The notes under the pieces are model-generated. The model had not been told where the DNA came from. It saw only the letters and a program-made list of their open reading frames with translations, and ran no database searches. This document shows positions 18,436 to 27,070 of a stretch of DNA of 64,000 bases, piece by piece (the first letter of the stretch is position 1; every line of letters starts with the position of its first letter). The position numbers and the translations under genes are program-made. Source of the DNA: Paenibacillus albus (GTDB lineage Bacteria > Bacillota > Bacilli > Paenibacillales > Paenibacillaceae); the NCBI RefSeq assembly GCF_003952225.1, contig NZ_CP034437.1, positions 2,910,501 to 2,974,500 of the forward strand, in the 5' to 3' direction.

Positions 18436-18861
18436 ATGGAGCGTGAATCGGAAGGGCATAATTTGCACAGTCCGCATGATGACACATCAACGAATCCTTT
18501 GTACCATCCTGACATGAATGCGTATAACGAAGAATATGCTGCTGAGATCGCAGTGCCGCGTTCCGTCAATAGCTTCTATCCCAATCAGGACCGATATCCA
18601 AGTACTGAGCAGGTAAGGCTGACGAACGAAGCCGTGCGTGAGACCAGATCTGCCGGCCGGGCAACCGGATGGGCAGGATTCATTATCGCAATACTTTCAT
18701 GGATTGTATGGCCTGTCTTGCTTGGCGCTACAGCAATTGTTCTTGGTTTTATCGCTTACCGGCAAGGTGCGAGAGGACTCGGCGTTTGGTCGATTACGCT
18801 GGGATTCATCGCAGCTGCAGCTTACTTGGTCCTCGTTCCCATTTATTATGCGATAACGTAG
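18436..18861 (+). CDS. DUF4190-type membrane protein
   Basis: A 141-residue protein with a long hydrophilic N-terminus (about 75 residues, rich in Asn, Tyr and Pro). Two C-terminal membrane helices follow, about residues 78-104 and 112-138, with the linker YRQGARGLGVW, typical of DUF4190-like proteins. Start 18436 is chosen because AAGGAG (18422-18427) lies 8 nt upstream; an in-frame GTG at 18427 overlaps that Shine-Dalgarno. It is probably cotranscribed with the DUF1540 gene and ended by a strong terminator. Function unknown. Confidence 0.75.
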   Translation: MERESEGHNLHSPHDDTSTNPLYHPDMNAYNEEYAAEIAVPRSVNSFYPNQDRYPSTEQVRLTNEAVRETRSAGRATGWAGFIIAILSWIVWPVLLGATAIVLGFIAYRQGARGLGVWSITLGFIAAAAYLVLVPIYYAIT

Positions 18862-18870
18862 CGAAAAAAT

Positions 18871-18907
18871 GGTGATGCAGCTTGGTGCTGCGTCACCGTT
18901 TTTTTTT
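18871..18907 (+). terminator. Terminator after the DUF4190-type gene
   Basis: GGTGATGCAGC (18871-18881) pairs with GCTGCGTCACC (18887-18897, one U-G pair) and is followed by a run of T residues. Confidence 0.9.
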
Positions 18908-19054
18908 GAGTTCCCAGGCATGTTGAGATCTATTTTTGCAAAATGGTAGGATGGTAGTTTGCCTAGGTCTATTGTCTTACTGGCGAATCTAGTGAAAAAG
19001 ATGTAAGATGATGTTAACTACTGTCGAAACTTAGAGGAGTTATGGAGGTACATC

Positions 19055-19762
19055 ATGAGCATTGATCCGCGCATTATGAAGTCACTGCTCCAGCTGCAGC
19101 TTATGCCCAGCCTGGACTTGAACGGAAATGACAACGTGCTGTCTGCAACAACCGGAACAGACGGATCGTCCATGTTTGATTCTTTGCTGCAACAATATAT
19201 GGCTGGTGGCTCGGGTACGACGGCGAATGGCTTGAACGGAGACATCTCCTCAGCTCTTGGATCGCTTTCTCTTGGCGCACTCGGCAGCATTGCACCGATG
19301 ATCACGAATGCAGAAGGCGTCGACAACGACTCCGCGGGAAGCAAGCCATCCGATTATGAAGCTATTATTAACGATGCAGCAGCCAAATACGGCATAGATC
19401 CTTCGCTTATTAAAGGCGTTATACATACGGAGTCTTCTTTTAACCCGAATGCAGAATCTTCCGCAGGGGCTAAAGGGCTTATGCAGCTCATGGACGGAAC
19501 GGCTCGTGGACTTGGCGTCAGCAACTCCTTCGACCCGGAGCAGAACATCGAAGGCGGCACGCGCTTCCTAGCTTATCTGATGCGCAAGTACGACGGCAAT
19601 GTGCAATCTGCGCTTGCGGCTTATAATGCAGGGCCGGGTCGCGTCGATCGCTCGGGAATTACAGGCAGTGCGAATTTCGACGATTTGGCACATCTGCTTC
19701 CGAAGGAGACGCAGCGCTACGTTACGAAAGTCATGAACGCGACGGACCAATTTTCCATTTAG
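19055..19762 (+). CDS. Lytic transglycosylase (SLT domain)
   Basis: A 235-residue protein with a C-terminal soluble lytic transglycosylase domain that cleaves peptidoglycan between MurNAc and GlcNAc. The catalytic Glu is E126 in HTESSFNPNAES, followed by the hallmark motifs GAKGLMQLM (about 136-144) and ALAAYNAGPGRV (about 188-199). The N-terminal 95 residues are low in complexity, rich in Ser/Gly/Ala, and have no clear signal peptide. This resembles B. subtilis YjbJ. The start follows TATGGAGG. A TGTCGAA sequence (19022-19028) upstream resembles a Spo0A box. A weak A/T-rich stem with a T-run (19787-19836) may terminate it. Confidence 0.9.
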   Translation: MSIDPRIMKSLLQLQLMPSLDLNGNDNVLSATTGTDGSSMFDSLLQQYMAGGSGTTANGLNGDISSALGSLSLGALGSIAPMITNAEGVDNDSAGSKPSDYEAIINDAAAKYGIDPSLIKGVIHTESSFNPNAESSAGAKGLMQLMDGTARGLGVSNSFDPEQNIEGGTRFLAYLMRKYDGNVQSALAAYNAGPGRVDRSGITGSANFDDLAHLLPKETQRYVTKVMNATDQFSI

Positions 19763-19869
19763 ATTCGGCCATTAAGGAAACAATACAAAGATCACGGAGA
19801 AATGCTGGCTTAGCTAGCTTTTTTTCTTTGATCTTTTTCATTTGTTCAGCAGGAGAGGGAGCTTGAAGC

Positions 19870-21033
19870 ATGTATTATTTTGACCACGCCGCATCGACGC
19901 CGCCGCATGATGAAGTGATTCGAACGATAGCGGAAGTGATGGCGAAGCATTATGCCAATCCATCTTCGCTGCATAGAAGCGGGCATGAAGCGGGCAACTT
20001 GCTGGAGCGCGCCAGATCGGTCATCGCGTCGGCGTTCCGCGGCACAGAGCCGAGGGAGTGGCGCTTTACATCCGGCGGAACCGAAAGCAATAACATTGCG
20101 ATTACAGGAGCTGCCCGTGCCTACAGCAAACGGGGTAAGCATATTATTACGACTGCGGTCGAGCATCCGTCCGTTTACGATACATGCCTCGCGTTGGAGC
20201 GGGAGGGCTTCTCGGTTACGATTTTGCCGGTTGATTCTGAAGGCGTCGTCCAAGTAGAAGCGCTCGAACAAGCGCTAACCGATGAAACCATTCTAGTCTC
20301 CGTGATGCATGTCAACAATGAAACAGGCGCCGTGCAGCCGATTAGAGAAATTGGCTCACTGCTGAAGCATCGCCGCTCAACTGTATTTCACGTAGACGGA
20401 GTTCAGAGCGTTGGAAAAGTTCCAATAGATCTGCAAGGCTGCGGCATTGATTTGTTCTCAGCATCTGCCCACAAAGTGAATGGGCCGCGAGGCGCTGGAC
20501 TGTTGTATGTGCGCGAAGGTATCGTGCTGGAGCCGCTCTACCATGGCGGCAGCCAGGAGCGAGGACAGCGTCCAGGCACCGAGAATGTCGCAGGCATCGT
20601 TGCGGCGGCAAAAGCATTCCGGATGGCGATTGAGAGCCAGCCTGAGCGGACTGAGCGCATGTATGCCCTTCGAGAGCAGCTGCTAGCTTGCATCGCGGAG
20701 ATCCCGGAGCTTATTATGAACGGCAGCATGGATCATACGGCAGGCTCAGCAGCTCCCAATATCGTTAATTTCTCTTACCCGGGCATGAAGCCGGAAGTAA
20801 TTGTGCATATGCTCGAGCAGCACCGAATCTTAGCTTCCACGAAGTCTGCCTGCTCTTCAAAGAGCGACGACCCGAGCAGAGTGCTGCTCGCGATGGGTGC
20901 ATCCAGAGAACGAGCTTCAAGCGGTATTCGGATCAGCTTCGGCGATGAGCATGGCGCAACTGAATTAGAATGGTTGTGCCAAATGCTACGTATGGTCGTA
21001 CAAAAGTTAAAGCCGCTGGAGCGGAAGGAGTGA
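19870..21033 (+). CDS. nifZ: Cysteine desulfurase (IscS/NifZ type)
   Basis: A PLP enzyme that takes sulfur from cysteine as an enzyme persulfide. The PLP lysine is K202 in SASAHKVNGPRG, the persulfide cysteine is C328 in STKSACSS, and the N-terminus YFDHAASTPP is typical. It is 387 residues long and is followed 10 nt later by thiI. The same pair exists in B. subtilis as nifZ-thiI, so the likely job is to feed ThiI for 4-thiouridine in tRNA. A role in Fe-S assembly cannot be excluded from sequence alone. Confidence 0.92.
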   Translation: MYYFDHAASTPPHDEVIRTIAEVMAKHYANPSSLHRSGHEAGNLLERARSVIASAFRGTEPREWRFTSGGTESNNIAITGAARAYSKRGKHIITTAVEHPSVYDTCLALEREGFSVTILPVDSEGVVQVEALEQALTDETILVSVMHVNNETGAVQPIREIGSLLKHRRSTVFHVDGVQSVGKVPIDLQGCGIDLFSASAHKVNGPRGAGLLYVREGIVLEPLYHGGSQERGQRPGTENVAGIVAAAKAFRMAIESQPERTERMYALREQLLACIAEIPELIMNGSMDHTAGSAAPNIVNFSYPGMKPEVIVHMLEQHRILASTKSACSSKSDDPSRVLLAMGASRERASSGIRISFGDEHGATELEWLCQMLRMVVQKLKPLERKE

Positions 21034-21043
21034 CTCACACAAC

Positions 21044-22264
21044 ATGAATCCGGATATGATCTTAATCCGTTTTGGCGAATATACAATTAAAGGCAAGAAT
21101 CGAGGCATGTTCGAGAAACGGATGCTGCAGCAGGTTAAGCGAGCGGTAGCATCTTATACGTCAGTCCATATTCGGCAAACATTCGGACGCATTTACTTAG
21201 AACTGAACGGGGAGCCATATGCTGAAATCGCAGCGCGGTTGAAAGATATTTTCGGCATCGCATCCTTTAGCCCGATCCGTAAAATCACGAGCGAGCTCGA
21301 GGAGATTCGCAGGACTGCAGTAGAGGTCATGCAATCGCTACCGAAGCAGCCGGCTACTTTCAAGGTAGCGGTCAAAAGAGTGGACAAGCAGTTCCCGCAC
21401 GACACGCAGGAGCTGAACCATCTAGTAGGCGGGCACGTGCTGCATGCGTTTCCAGGCTTGAAAGTAAACGTGCGAGAACCGGAAGTTGAGCTGCGTATCG
21501 AAATACAACCGGAAGGCACATATGTCTTCAGTGAGGTTGTCCCGGCGGCGGGCGGCTATCCCTATGGAACGAACGGAAAGGCGGTGCTGCTGCTCTCAGG
21601 CGGCATTGACAGCCCTGTAGCTGGTTATATGGCGATGAGACAGGGGCTTGAGCTGGAAGCGATACATTTCCACAGTTATCCGTTTACAAGCGAGAAGGCG
21701 AAGGAGAAGGTCATTGATCTTGTTCGGAGACTATCGCACTACAGCGGTGTTCCAATCAAGCTGCATCTGGTTTCGTTTACGGAAATTCAAACAGCGCTCG
21801 CACAGACGGAACATAATTCGCTTATTATTACGCTCATGCGACGCTCAATGCTTCGTATAGCTACCCAGCTTGCAGAGAAGGTGAATGCCCTCGGCATCGT
21901 CTCGGGCGACAGCTTGGGACAGGTAGCGAGCCAGACGCTAAGCAGTATGAATGTCATCGGACGGACAACGGATTTGCCGTTATTGAGGCCGCTGCTGACG
22001 ATGGACAAGAACGAGATTATCCGAATTGCGCGGCAGATTGATACGTTCGAGACGTCGATACTGCCTTATGAGGATTGCTGTACGTTATTTGTGCCGAAGT
22101 CACCAAGCACGAATCCGAATCTTGCCATCGCCATGCAGTGCGAGGACTCAATAGTTAACCTAAACGAGATGATTGCAGAGGCGGTCGCTACGACCGAAGT
22201 GATGAAGCTTTCACCGGAGAAGCCAAGTGTTGCTCAAACGACGGAAGAGGATCACTGGTTCTAA
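21044..22264 (+). CDS. thiI: tRNA 4-thiouridine synthetase ThiI
   Basis: ThiI adenylates U8 of tRNA and inserts sulfur to make 4-thiouridine. An N-terminal ferredoxin-like/THUMP region (about residues 1-165) is followed by the PP-loop ATPase signature SGGIDS (185-190). The region after it contains DSLGQVASQTLSSM and YEDCCTLFVPKSP. There is no C-terminal rhodanese domain, as in other Bacilli, so sulfur presumably comes directly from the upstream cysteine desulfurase. At 406 residues it matches this short form. A bidirectional terminator follows. Confidence 0.95.
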   Translation: MNPDMILIRFGEYTIKGKNRGMFEKRMLQQVKRAVASYTSVHIRQTFGRIYLELNGEPYAEIAARLKDIFGIASFSPIRKITSELEEIRRTAVEVMQSLPKQPATFKVAVKRVDKQFPHDTQELNHLVGGHVLHAFPGLKVNVREPEVELRIEIQPEGTYVFSEVVPAAGGYPYGTNGKAVLLLSGGIDSPVAGYMAMRQGLELEAIHFHSYPFTSEKAKEKVIDLVRRLSHYSGVPIKLHLVSFTEIQTALAQTEHNSLIITLMRRSMLRIATQLAEKVNALGIVSGDSLGQVASQTLSSMNVIGRTTDLPLLRPLLTMDKNEIIRIARQIDTFETSILPYEDCCTLFVPKSPSTNPNLAIAMQCEDSIVNLNEMIAEAVATTEVMKLSPEKPSVAQTTEEDHWF

Positions 22265-22271
22265 TTTGCAA

Positions 22272-22309
22272 AAAAAAGCAGGGACCCTATTGGGTTTCCC
22301 TGCTTTTTT
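22272..22309. terminator. Bidirectional terminator between thiI and the TerC gene
   Basis: AAAAAAGCAGGGA (22272-22284) and TCCCTGCTTTTTT (22297-22309) form the stem, extended by a CCC/GGG inner pair. It overlaps the stop codon of the minus-strand TerC gene. Confidence 0.92.
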
Positions 22310-22988
22310 CAGCACTGTGTGCTTTGCTTCGTGACGAGTTCTTCCACAATCCTGCAACGATGATGACAATGACTAGAAGAATCAAGAACGACCATTCGAA
22401 CGCGGGATTGTCATTGAAGAATTGCTCCAGCTTCATCTCGTGCGTGATCATCTTGGCGGCTGTGTAAGCAAGTACACCAGAGCCGACATAAACGATCCAA
22501 GGGATGCGATTAATCAGCTTAATGAACAGCGTGCTTCCCCAAACAACGATTGGTATGCTAATGAGTAGTCCAAGCAAGACGAGCGTTATATTGCCATGTG
22601 AAGCACCTGCAACTGCAATGACGTTATCGAGTCCCATTGCCGCATCAGCTATAATGATCGTGCGAACGGACTGCCATAGCGTATTGCCTGGTTTGACGTT
22701 GTCGTGTTCATCATTGTCTACGAGCAGCTTGTATGCGATCCACAGCAGCAATATCCCGCCCGCGAGCATTAGCCAAGGCACATTTAACAAGTAGACGACT
22801 AGAACAGTGGCGATTGCGCGGATACCAACGGCTCCTACAGTGCCCCATATGACGGCTTTCGTCTGCTGCTCCTTCGGCAGTTTGCGAGCTGCAAGGCCAA
22901 TGACTATGGCGTTATCACCTGCGAGTATTAGATCAATGAAGACGATCGTAATGAGTGCTGTTAGAAATTCCAACGATAAGATGTCCAT
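22287..22988 (-). CDS. TerC-family membrane protein
   Basis: A 233-residue integral membrane protein with about seven helices. The family motifs IDLILAGDNAIVIGLAAR near the N-terminus and DAAMGLDNVIAVAG in the middle carry the conserved intramembrane acidic residues. TerC homologues such as YkoY, YjbE and MeeF/MeeY are linked to manganese export and metalation of secreted proteins in Bacilli. The start at 22988 is set by AAAGGAGG upstream; the longer frame would begin in the intergenic region. A paralogue is encoded divergently 145 bp away. No yybP-ykoY manganese riboswitch motif was seen in between. Confidence 0.9.
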   Translation of the reverse strand: MDILSLEFLTALITIVFIDLILAGDNAIVIGLAARKLPKEQQTKAVIWGTVGAVGIRAIATVLVVYLLNVPWLMLAGGILLLWIAYKLLVDNDEHDNVKPGNTLWQSVRTIIIADAAMGLDNVIAVAGASHGNITLVLLGLLISIPIVVWGSTLFIKLINRIPWIVYVGSGVLAYTAAKMITHEMKLEQFFNDNPAFEWSFLILLVIVIIVAGLWKNSSRSKAHSAEKSRETQ

Positions 22989-23133
22989 GCTGAATCCTTT
23001 CCTCCTTTCGGGCGAGCTATCATGTTTCTCGGTTATACGGACGAATAAAAAAAAGGATTCACAAAAAAACATAACCTGTCCAATTGGGACATACCGTTCA
23101 TAAATGGGTGCATTCCAAGGAGGCGGTTGATCA

Positions 23134-23793
23134 ATGGACAGCTTGATCATTTTTATCCAGATTATGTTTATCAATGTGCTGCTAAGCGGTGACAATGCCG
23201 TTGTTATAGCTCTTGCGAGTCAGCAACTTCCACATGCTCAGAGGCGGAAGGCGGTGCTGTGGGGCGCGGTTGCAGCCGTAGGACTGCGATGTATCCTTAC
23301 TTTAGTTGCAATATCGCTGCTGCAAGTGCCCTATCTTCAAGCAGTCGGGAGCTTGCTGCTCTTCATGATCGCCGTCAAGCTCGTAACGGATGCGTCTGGA
23401 CATGCGGAGCAATTCCACAATATGCGCAAAGTGACTTCCCTCTCGAACGCTGTAAGAACGATCGTCGTTGCTGATTTTATTATGAGTCTGGATAACGTGC
23501 TTGCCATTGCTGCGGTAGCTGAAGGAGAACCCGTCCTTATTCTGCTCGGTATCGCCCTTAGCATCCCGATGATAATATGGGGAAGTCAGTTATTAAGTAC
23601 CGTATTGCGTAAGTTTCCGTCATTTGTTTACATTGGCGGGGGACTGCTTGGTTATGCAGCCGGTGAGATGCTTGTACACGACCCTGCGATTCATGGTTTG
23701 CTTGTCGGATCCCTAACTATTTTGACGAAGGCGATTCCGATCTTATCTATTCCACTTGTCATAATTGTGGCATTGCTGCGAATTAAAAGATAA
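23134..23793 (+). CDS. TerC-family membrane protein (YjbE-like)
   Basis: A 219-residue polytopic membrane protein beginning MDSLIIFIQIMFINVLLSGDNAVV. The same two family motifs as the divergent neighbour are present: LLSGDNAVVIALAS and DFIMSLDNVLAIAAV. The start follows AAGGAGGCGG. The two TerC genes have clearly diverged (LAGDNAIV against LSGDNAVV), so this is an old paralogous pair. A role in Mn2+ efflux or exoenzyme metalation is an inference from the family. Confidence 0.9.
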   Translation: MDSLIIFIQIMFINVLLSGDNAVVIALASQQLPHAQRRKAVLWGAVAAVGLRCILTLVAISLLQVPYLQAVGSLLLFMIAVKLVTDASGHAEQFHNMRKVTSLSNAVRTIVVADFIMSLDNVLAIAAVAEGEPVLILLGIALSIPMIIWGSQLLSTVLRKFPSFVYIGGGLLGYAAGEMLVHDPAIHGLLVGSLTILTKAIPILSIPLVIIVALLRIKR

Positions 23794-23901
23794 GGTAAAC
23801 TATATTTTTGAGTAAATATTTCAGCTTACACTGGTTTTTTGCCGTGTGTTCCATTACACTAGTAATGTTAAAAGTGCCAAAGAGAAAGAAGGAACATAGG
23901 C

Positions 23902-24384
23902 ATGTCCAGAAATCAATACACCGTTGGTCTCCTTTTTCTGATCGCCGGTGCTGTAATCTTACTCGGAAAGATCGGCTTTTTCTCGTTCATCGGAACGAAC
24001 TTCTGGCCGTTATTTTTGTTAATCCCCGGTATATTGCTGCATGTGCTGTTTTTTGGACGGCTGCTTCCGCCTTTCGTGCTTATACCTGGTGCGATTTTGA
24101 CAATTAATGCTTTCTTGTTCTTCTTCTGCATTGCATTTGGATGGAGCAATATGCAGTATTTGTGGCCTATCTTTATTGTGTCGGCCGCAGTAGGATTATA
24201 TGAGTATCATTTGTTCGACACATATCATCCTAAATTACCTCGCACACTTGCGATCATCATGCTTCTAGCCGCAGCATCCTTCTTTGTTATTATGCTTGTG
24301 TGGGGCTGGGGTATGTACTTGATTGCGGCCTTGTTCCTGGCAGTCGGCGCATGGCTGGTTGTAGGGCGCAAAGCGCGCTGGTAG
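23902..24384 (+). CDS. Membrane protein with a LiaF-type transmembrane domain (DUF5668-like)
   Basis: A 160-residue protein consisting almost only of membrane helices (about six). The N-terminus resembles the LiaI/LiaF transmembrane module: a GLLFLIAGAVILL helix and then FIGTNFWPLFLLIPGILL. No soluble LiaF C-terminal domain follows. The start is preceded by AAGAAGGAA. It lies between the TerC gene and typA with no obvious operon partner. Function unknown; a cell-envelope stress link is only suggested by the fold family. Confidence 0.65.
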   Translation: MSRNQYTVGLLFLIAGAVILLGKIGFFSFIGTNFWPLFLLIPGILLHVLFFGRLLPPFVLIPGAILTINAFLFFFCIAFGWSNMQYLWPIFIVSAAVGLYEYHLFDTYHPKLPRTLAIIMLLAAASFFVIMLVWGWGMYLIAALFLAVGAWLVVGRKARW

Positions 24385-24463
24385 TGGTGTAATAGTTTAA
24401 CACGTTTGATGTAAGCGTTAGAGACAACAAACTAAATATAAAAAAGTGGAGTGGATACTCGTA

Positions 24464-26308
24464 ATGCAAGCAAGAGAAAACATCAGAAATATTGCCATCA
24501 TCGCTCACGTCGACCATGGTAAAACAACGCTCGTTGACAAACTTCTTCAACAATCCGGTACTTACCGCGATCATGAAACAGTACAAGAACGCGCAATGGA
24601 CTCCAATGATCTGGAACGTGAACGCGGTATTACAATCTTGGCGAAGAACACAGCAGTTAACTACAAGGATTACTTGATCAACATCGTGGATACACCTGGA
24701 CACGCCGACTTCGGCGGTGAGGTTGAACGGATCATGAAGATGGTAGACGGCGTTCTTCTTGTTGTTGACGCGTTCGAAGGCTGCATGCCGCAAACGAAAT
24801 TCGTATTGCGCAAAGCGCTTGAGAGCAACCTGACGCCAATCGTTGTATTGAACAAAATCGACCGTCCGAATGCAAGCCCTGAGCAAGTTGTTGACGAAGT
24901 GCTTGATCTGTTCATCGAGCTTGGCGCAAACGATGATCAACTGGATTTCCCAGTTGTATACGCATCGGCCCTGATGGGTACTGCGAGCTTGAACGTTGAT
25001 AAGCAAGATGAAAACATGCAGGCGTTGTACGAGACGATCATCGAGCAAATTCCTTCGCCGACAGAGAGCGTTGAGGATCCGCTTCAATTCCTCGTAACGC
25101 TGCTTGATTATAATGAGTACCTCGGCCGTATCGCTGTTGGCCGTGTGAACCGTGGTGTAATCCGTCAAGGCCAATCGGTTGCTGTTATCAACCGTGAGGG
25201 CGTGACAAAGCAAGCACGTATTGAGAAGCTGTTCGGCTTCCAAGGCTTGAAGCGTATTGAGGTTGAAGAAGCAGGCGCAGGCGATATCGTTGCGATTGCA
25301 GGTATCCGTGAGATCAACATTGGTGAAACGATCGCTGATCCGCAGAAGCCAGAAGCGCTGCCGGTTCTGAAGATTGACGAGCCGACATTGCAAATGACAT
25401 TCCTCGTAAACAACAGCCCGTTCGCGGGTCGCGAAGGCAAATGGGTAACATCCCGTAAACTTCGTGAGCGTCTGTTTAACGAGCTTGAAACAGACGTTGC
25501 ACTTCGTGTTGACGAGACAGATAGCCCAGACGCATTTATCGTTTCCGGTCGTGGTGAGCTTCACCTTGGTATCCTGATCGAGAATATGCGCCGCGAAGGC
25601 TTCGAGCTTCAAGTTTCTAAGCCAGAAGTTATCGTTAAAGATATCGACGGCGTGAGAAGCGAACCGTACGAGCGTCTCCTTATTGATGTTCCAGAAGAAA
25701 GCATGGGCGCTGTTATGGAAAGCCTTGGAACTCGTAAAGCTGAGATGGTCAACATGATTAACCACGGCAATGGCCAAGTGCGTATCGAGTTCATCATTCC
25801 GGCACGCGGCTTGATCGGCTACCGTACGAACTTCCTTACATTGACTCGCGGTTACGGCATTATGAACAACGCATTCGACAGCTATGGTCCACTCGTGGGT
25901 TCATCGGTTGGCGGACGTCACCAAGGCGTATTGATCTCCAGCGAGAACGGCGTATCGACGTTCTATGGCATGCAAGGTGTTGAAGACCGCGGCTTGCTGT
26001 TCCTAGAGCCAGGTGCTGATGTATACGAAGGCATGATCGTTGGCGAACACAACCGCGATAACGACATTATCGTCAACATCTGTAAGGAGAAGGCTCTGAC
26101 AAACATCCGCTCCGCAGGTAAAGATGATACAGTACGTTTGAAAACGCCAGTGTTGTTCTCCCTGGAACAAGCGCTTGAGTACTTGAACGACGATGAGTTC
26201 TGCGAAGTAACTCCGAAGTCGATCCGTCTTCGTAAGAAGATTCTTAACAAGAGCGAGCGTGAACGTGCAGAGAAGCAGCGTAAAACTGCTGCAGCCGCAC
26301 AAGTATAA
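24464..26308 (+). CDS. typA: Ribosome-associated GTPase TypA/BipA
   Basis: A translational GTPase related to EF-G that acts in 50S assembly and stress or cold adaptation. The N-terminus [22 protein letters not shown] holds the G1 loop (residues 13-21), followed by the G2 region [21 protein letters not shown] (G3) and NKIDRPNA (G4). The EF-G domain V-like part and the TypA-specific C-terminal domain follow. Start 24464 gives 614 residues, the normal size; the in-frame codon at 24446 would add six residues. The gene corresponds to B. subtilis ylaG and is followed by ylaH after a structured intergenic region. Confidence 0.96.
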   Translation: MQARENIRNIAIIAHVDHGKTTLVDKLLQQSGTYRDHETVQERAMDSNDLERERGITILAKNTAVNYKDYLINIVDTPGHADFGGEVERIMKMVDGVLLVVDAFEGCMPQTKFVLRKALESNLTPIVVLNKIDRPNASPEQVVDEVLDLFIELGANDDQLDFPVVYASALMGTASLNVDKQDENMQALYETIIEQIPSPTESVEDPLQFLVTLLDYNEYLGRIAVGRVNRGVIRQGQSVAVINREGVTKQARIEKLFGFQGLKRIEVEEAGAGDIVAIAGIREINIGETIADPQKPEALPVLKIDEPTLQMTFLVNNSPFAGREGKWVTSRKLRERLFNELETDVALRVDETDSPDAFIVSGRGELHLGILIENMRREGFELQVSKPEVIVKDIDGVRSEPYERLLIDVPEESMGAVMESLGTRKAEMVNMINHGNGQVRIEFIIPARGLIGYRTNFLTLTRGYGIMNNAFDSYGPLVGSSVGGRHQGVLISSENGVSTFYGMQGVEDRGLLFLEPGADVYEGMIVGEHNRDNDIIVNICKEKALTNIRSAGKDDTVRLKTPVLFSLEQALEYLNDDEFCEVTPKSIRLRKKILNKSERERAEKQRKTAAAAQV

Positions 26309-26337
26309 TTCAGTCTTAAGATTTCAATTAAATAATC

Positions 26338-26427
26338 CTTGCCGAGAGCGGCAAGCATGACGTTCAGGCAGGGTAACAGCGACTTCTTCCGGTGAGCAAC
26401 CGATAATGAAGCCGTTGTAGCCCTGCC
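26338..26427 (+). ncRNA. Two-hairpin structured element between typA and ylaH (candidate RNA)
   Basis: Hairpin 1 is CTTGCCG (26338-26344)/CGGCAAG (26349-26355) with an AGAG tetraloop. Hairpin 2 is built from four successive stems: GGCAGGG (26367-26373)/CCCTGCC (26421-26427), ACAGCG (26376-26381)/CGTTGT (26413-26418), CTTC (26383-26386)/GAAG (26408-26411) and CGGT (26390-26393)/ACCG (26399-26402), closed by a GAGCA loop. No T-run follows, so it is not a simple terminator. It could be a 5' leader of ylaH, an mRNA stability element or a small RNA. No known riboswitch consensus was recognised. Confidence 0.5.
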
Positions 26428-26482
26428 GTTTGCGTCACAAGACATGTCACTCTACAAGGATAAAACGGAGGTTGAAGCTGCC

Positions 26483-26782
26483 ATGCAAAGCTGGTTTCAC
26501 GGTCATCCAATATTGACGTATATCATTATTTTAGCGCTTACGATTTATATTTTTAACGCGGTATTTCGGGTAGGGCGCTTGCCGATACTGAAAGAAGTAG
26601 TTGTGCATCTCGTGATGGCGCTCGGCTCCTTCGTACTATTCGTTCTGCAGTTCGACAAGCTGCCGATCATCCAGTGCATGTCTGTAGCGGTACTCATGAT
26701 GGCGATGCTTCGCGGAAGACAGCTGTATGATAAGTTCAAAGGCAATGGCAAGCGTGACGGTTCCGATCCGGGAGGGGCTTAA
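26483..26782 (+). CDS. ylaH: YlaH-like membrane protein
   Basis: A 99-residue protein with two or three hydrophobic helices (ILTYIIILALTIYIFNAVF, then VVHLVMALGSFVLFVLQF and a shorter one). Position directly after typA and the LPILKxxxVHLxMALGSF pattern match YlaH of Bacillus. Start 26483 is chosen because CGGAGG stands 11 nt upstream; an in-frame ATG at 26444 lacks a Shine-Dalgarno. The stop is followed 1 nt later by a TTG-started gene. Function unknown. Confidence 0.78.
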   Translation: MQSWFHGHPILTYIIILALTIYIFNAVFRVGRLPILKEVVVHLVMALGSFVLFVLQFDKLPIIQCMSVAVLMMAMLRGRQLYDKFKGNGKRDGSDPGGA

Positions 26783-26783
26783 T

Positions 26784-27056
26784 TTGCGACTTGAGGATGC
26801 CTTGTTCAACTGGCTGCAAATTCAAATTGTAGCGGATGCAAGACCGGATGATCATGCTGCTGCCGATACGCGTGACTTTTTTTTGCAGATTTTGACGGAA
26901 GATCACCATGTCGAGAATCTGCATATACATAAGGTCGATGATACGATGATTCATCTTCGGTATGACAAGGATGGCCGCAATAAGCTTCAGATGATTCCCC
27001 GCGAATCCGGTGAACAGCTTCTCCATGATATAAATGATAACCCGAAATACAATTAA
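26784..27056 (+). CDS. Conserved-looking 90-residue protein of unknown function
   Basis: This frame has no ATG near the Shine-Dalgarno GGGAGGGG (26770-26777); a TTG at 26784 with 6-nt spacing is the probable start. The protein begins (M)RLEDALFNWLQIQIVADAR and contains the segment VENLHIHKVDDTMIHLRYD, suggesting a small alpha/beta fold. It has no membrane helix or signal. It sits between ylaH and an LCP gene with spacings of 1 and 14 nt, so it is in their operon. I do not recognise the family. Confidence 0.72.
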   Translation: MRLEDALFNWLQIQIVADARPDDHAAADTRDFFLQILTEDHHVENLHIHKVDDTMIHLRYDKDGRNKLQMIPRESGEQLLHDINDNPKYN

Positions 27057-27070
27057 CGAAGGTGGAAGTC

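Noticed and set aside
22989-23133. Possible manganese (yybP-ykoY) riboswitch before the TerC genes
   Set aside because: The conserved loop sequences of that class are not present on either strand.
24290-25777. A 495-codon open frame on the minus strand opposite typA
   Set aside because: It lies fully antisense to the highly conserved typA, has no family features and no ribosome-binding site; long antisense frames are common in GC-moderate coding DNA.
26309-26482. Interpretation of the typA-ylaH hairpins as a plain terminator
   Set aside because: No T-run follows either hairpin, and the long one has internal loops unlike intrinsic terminators.
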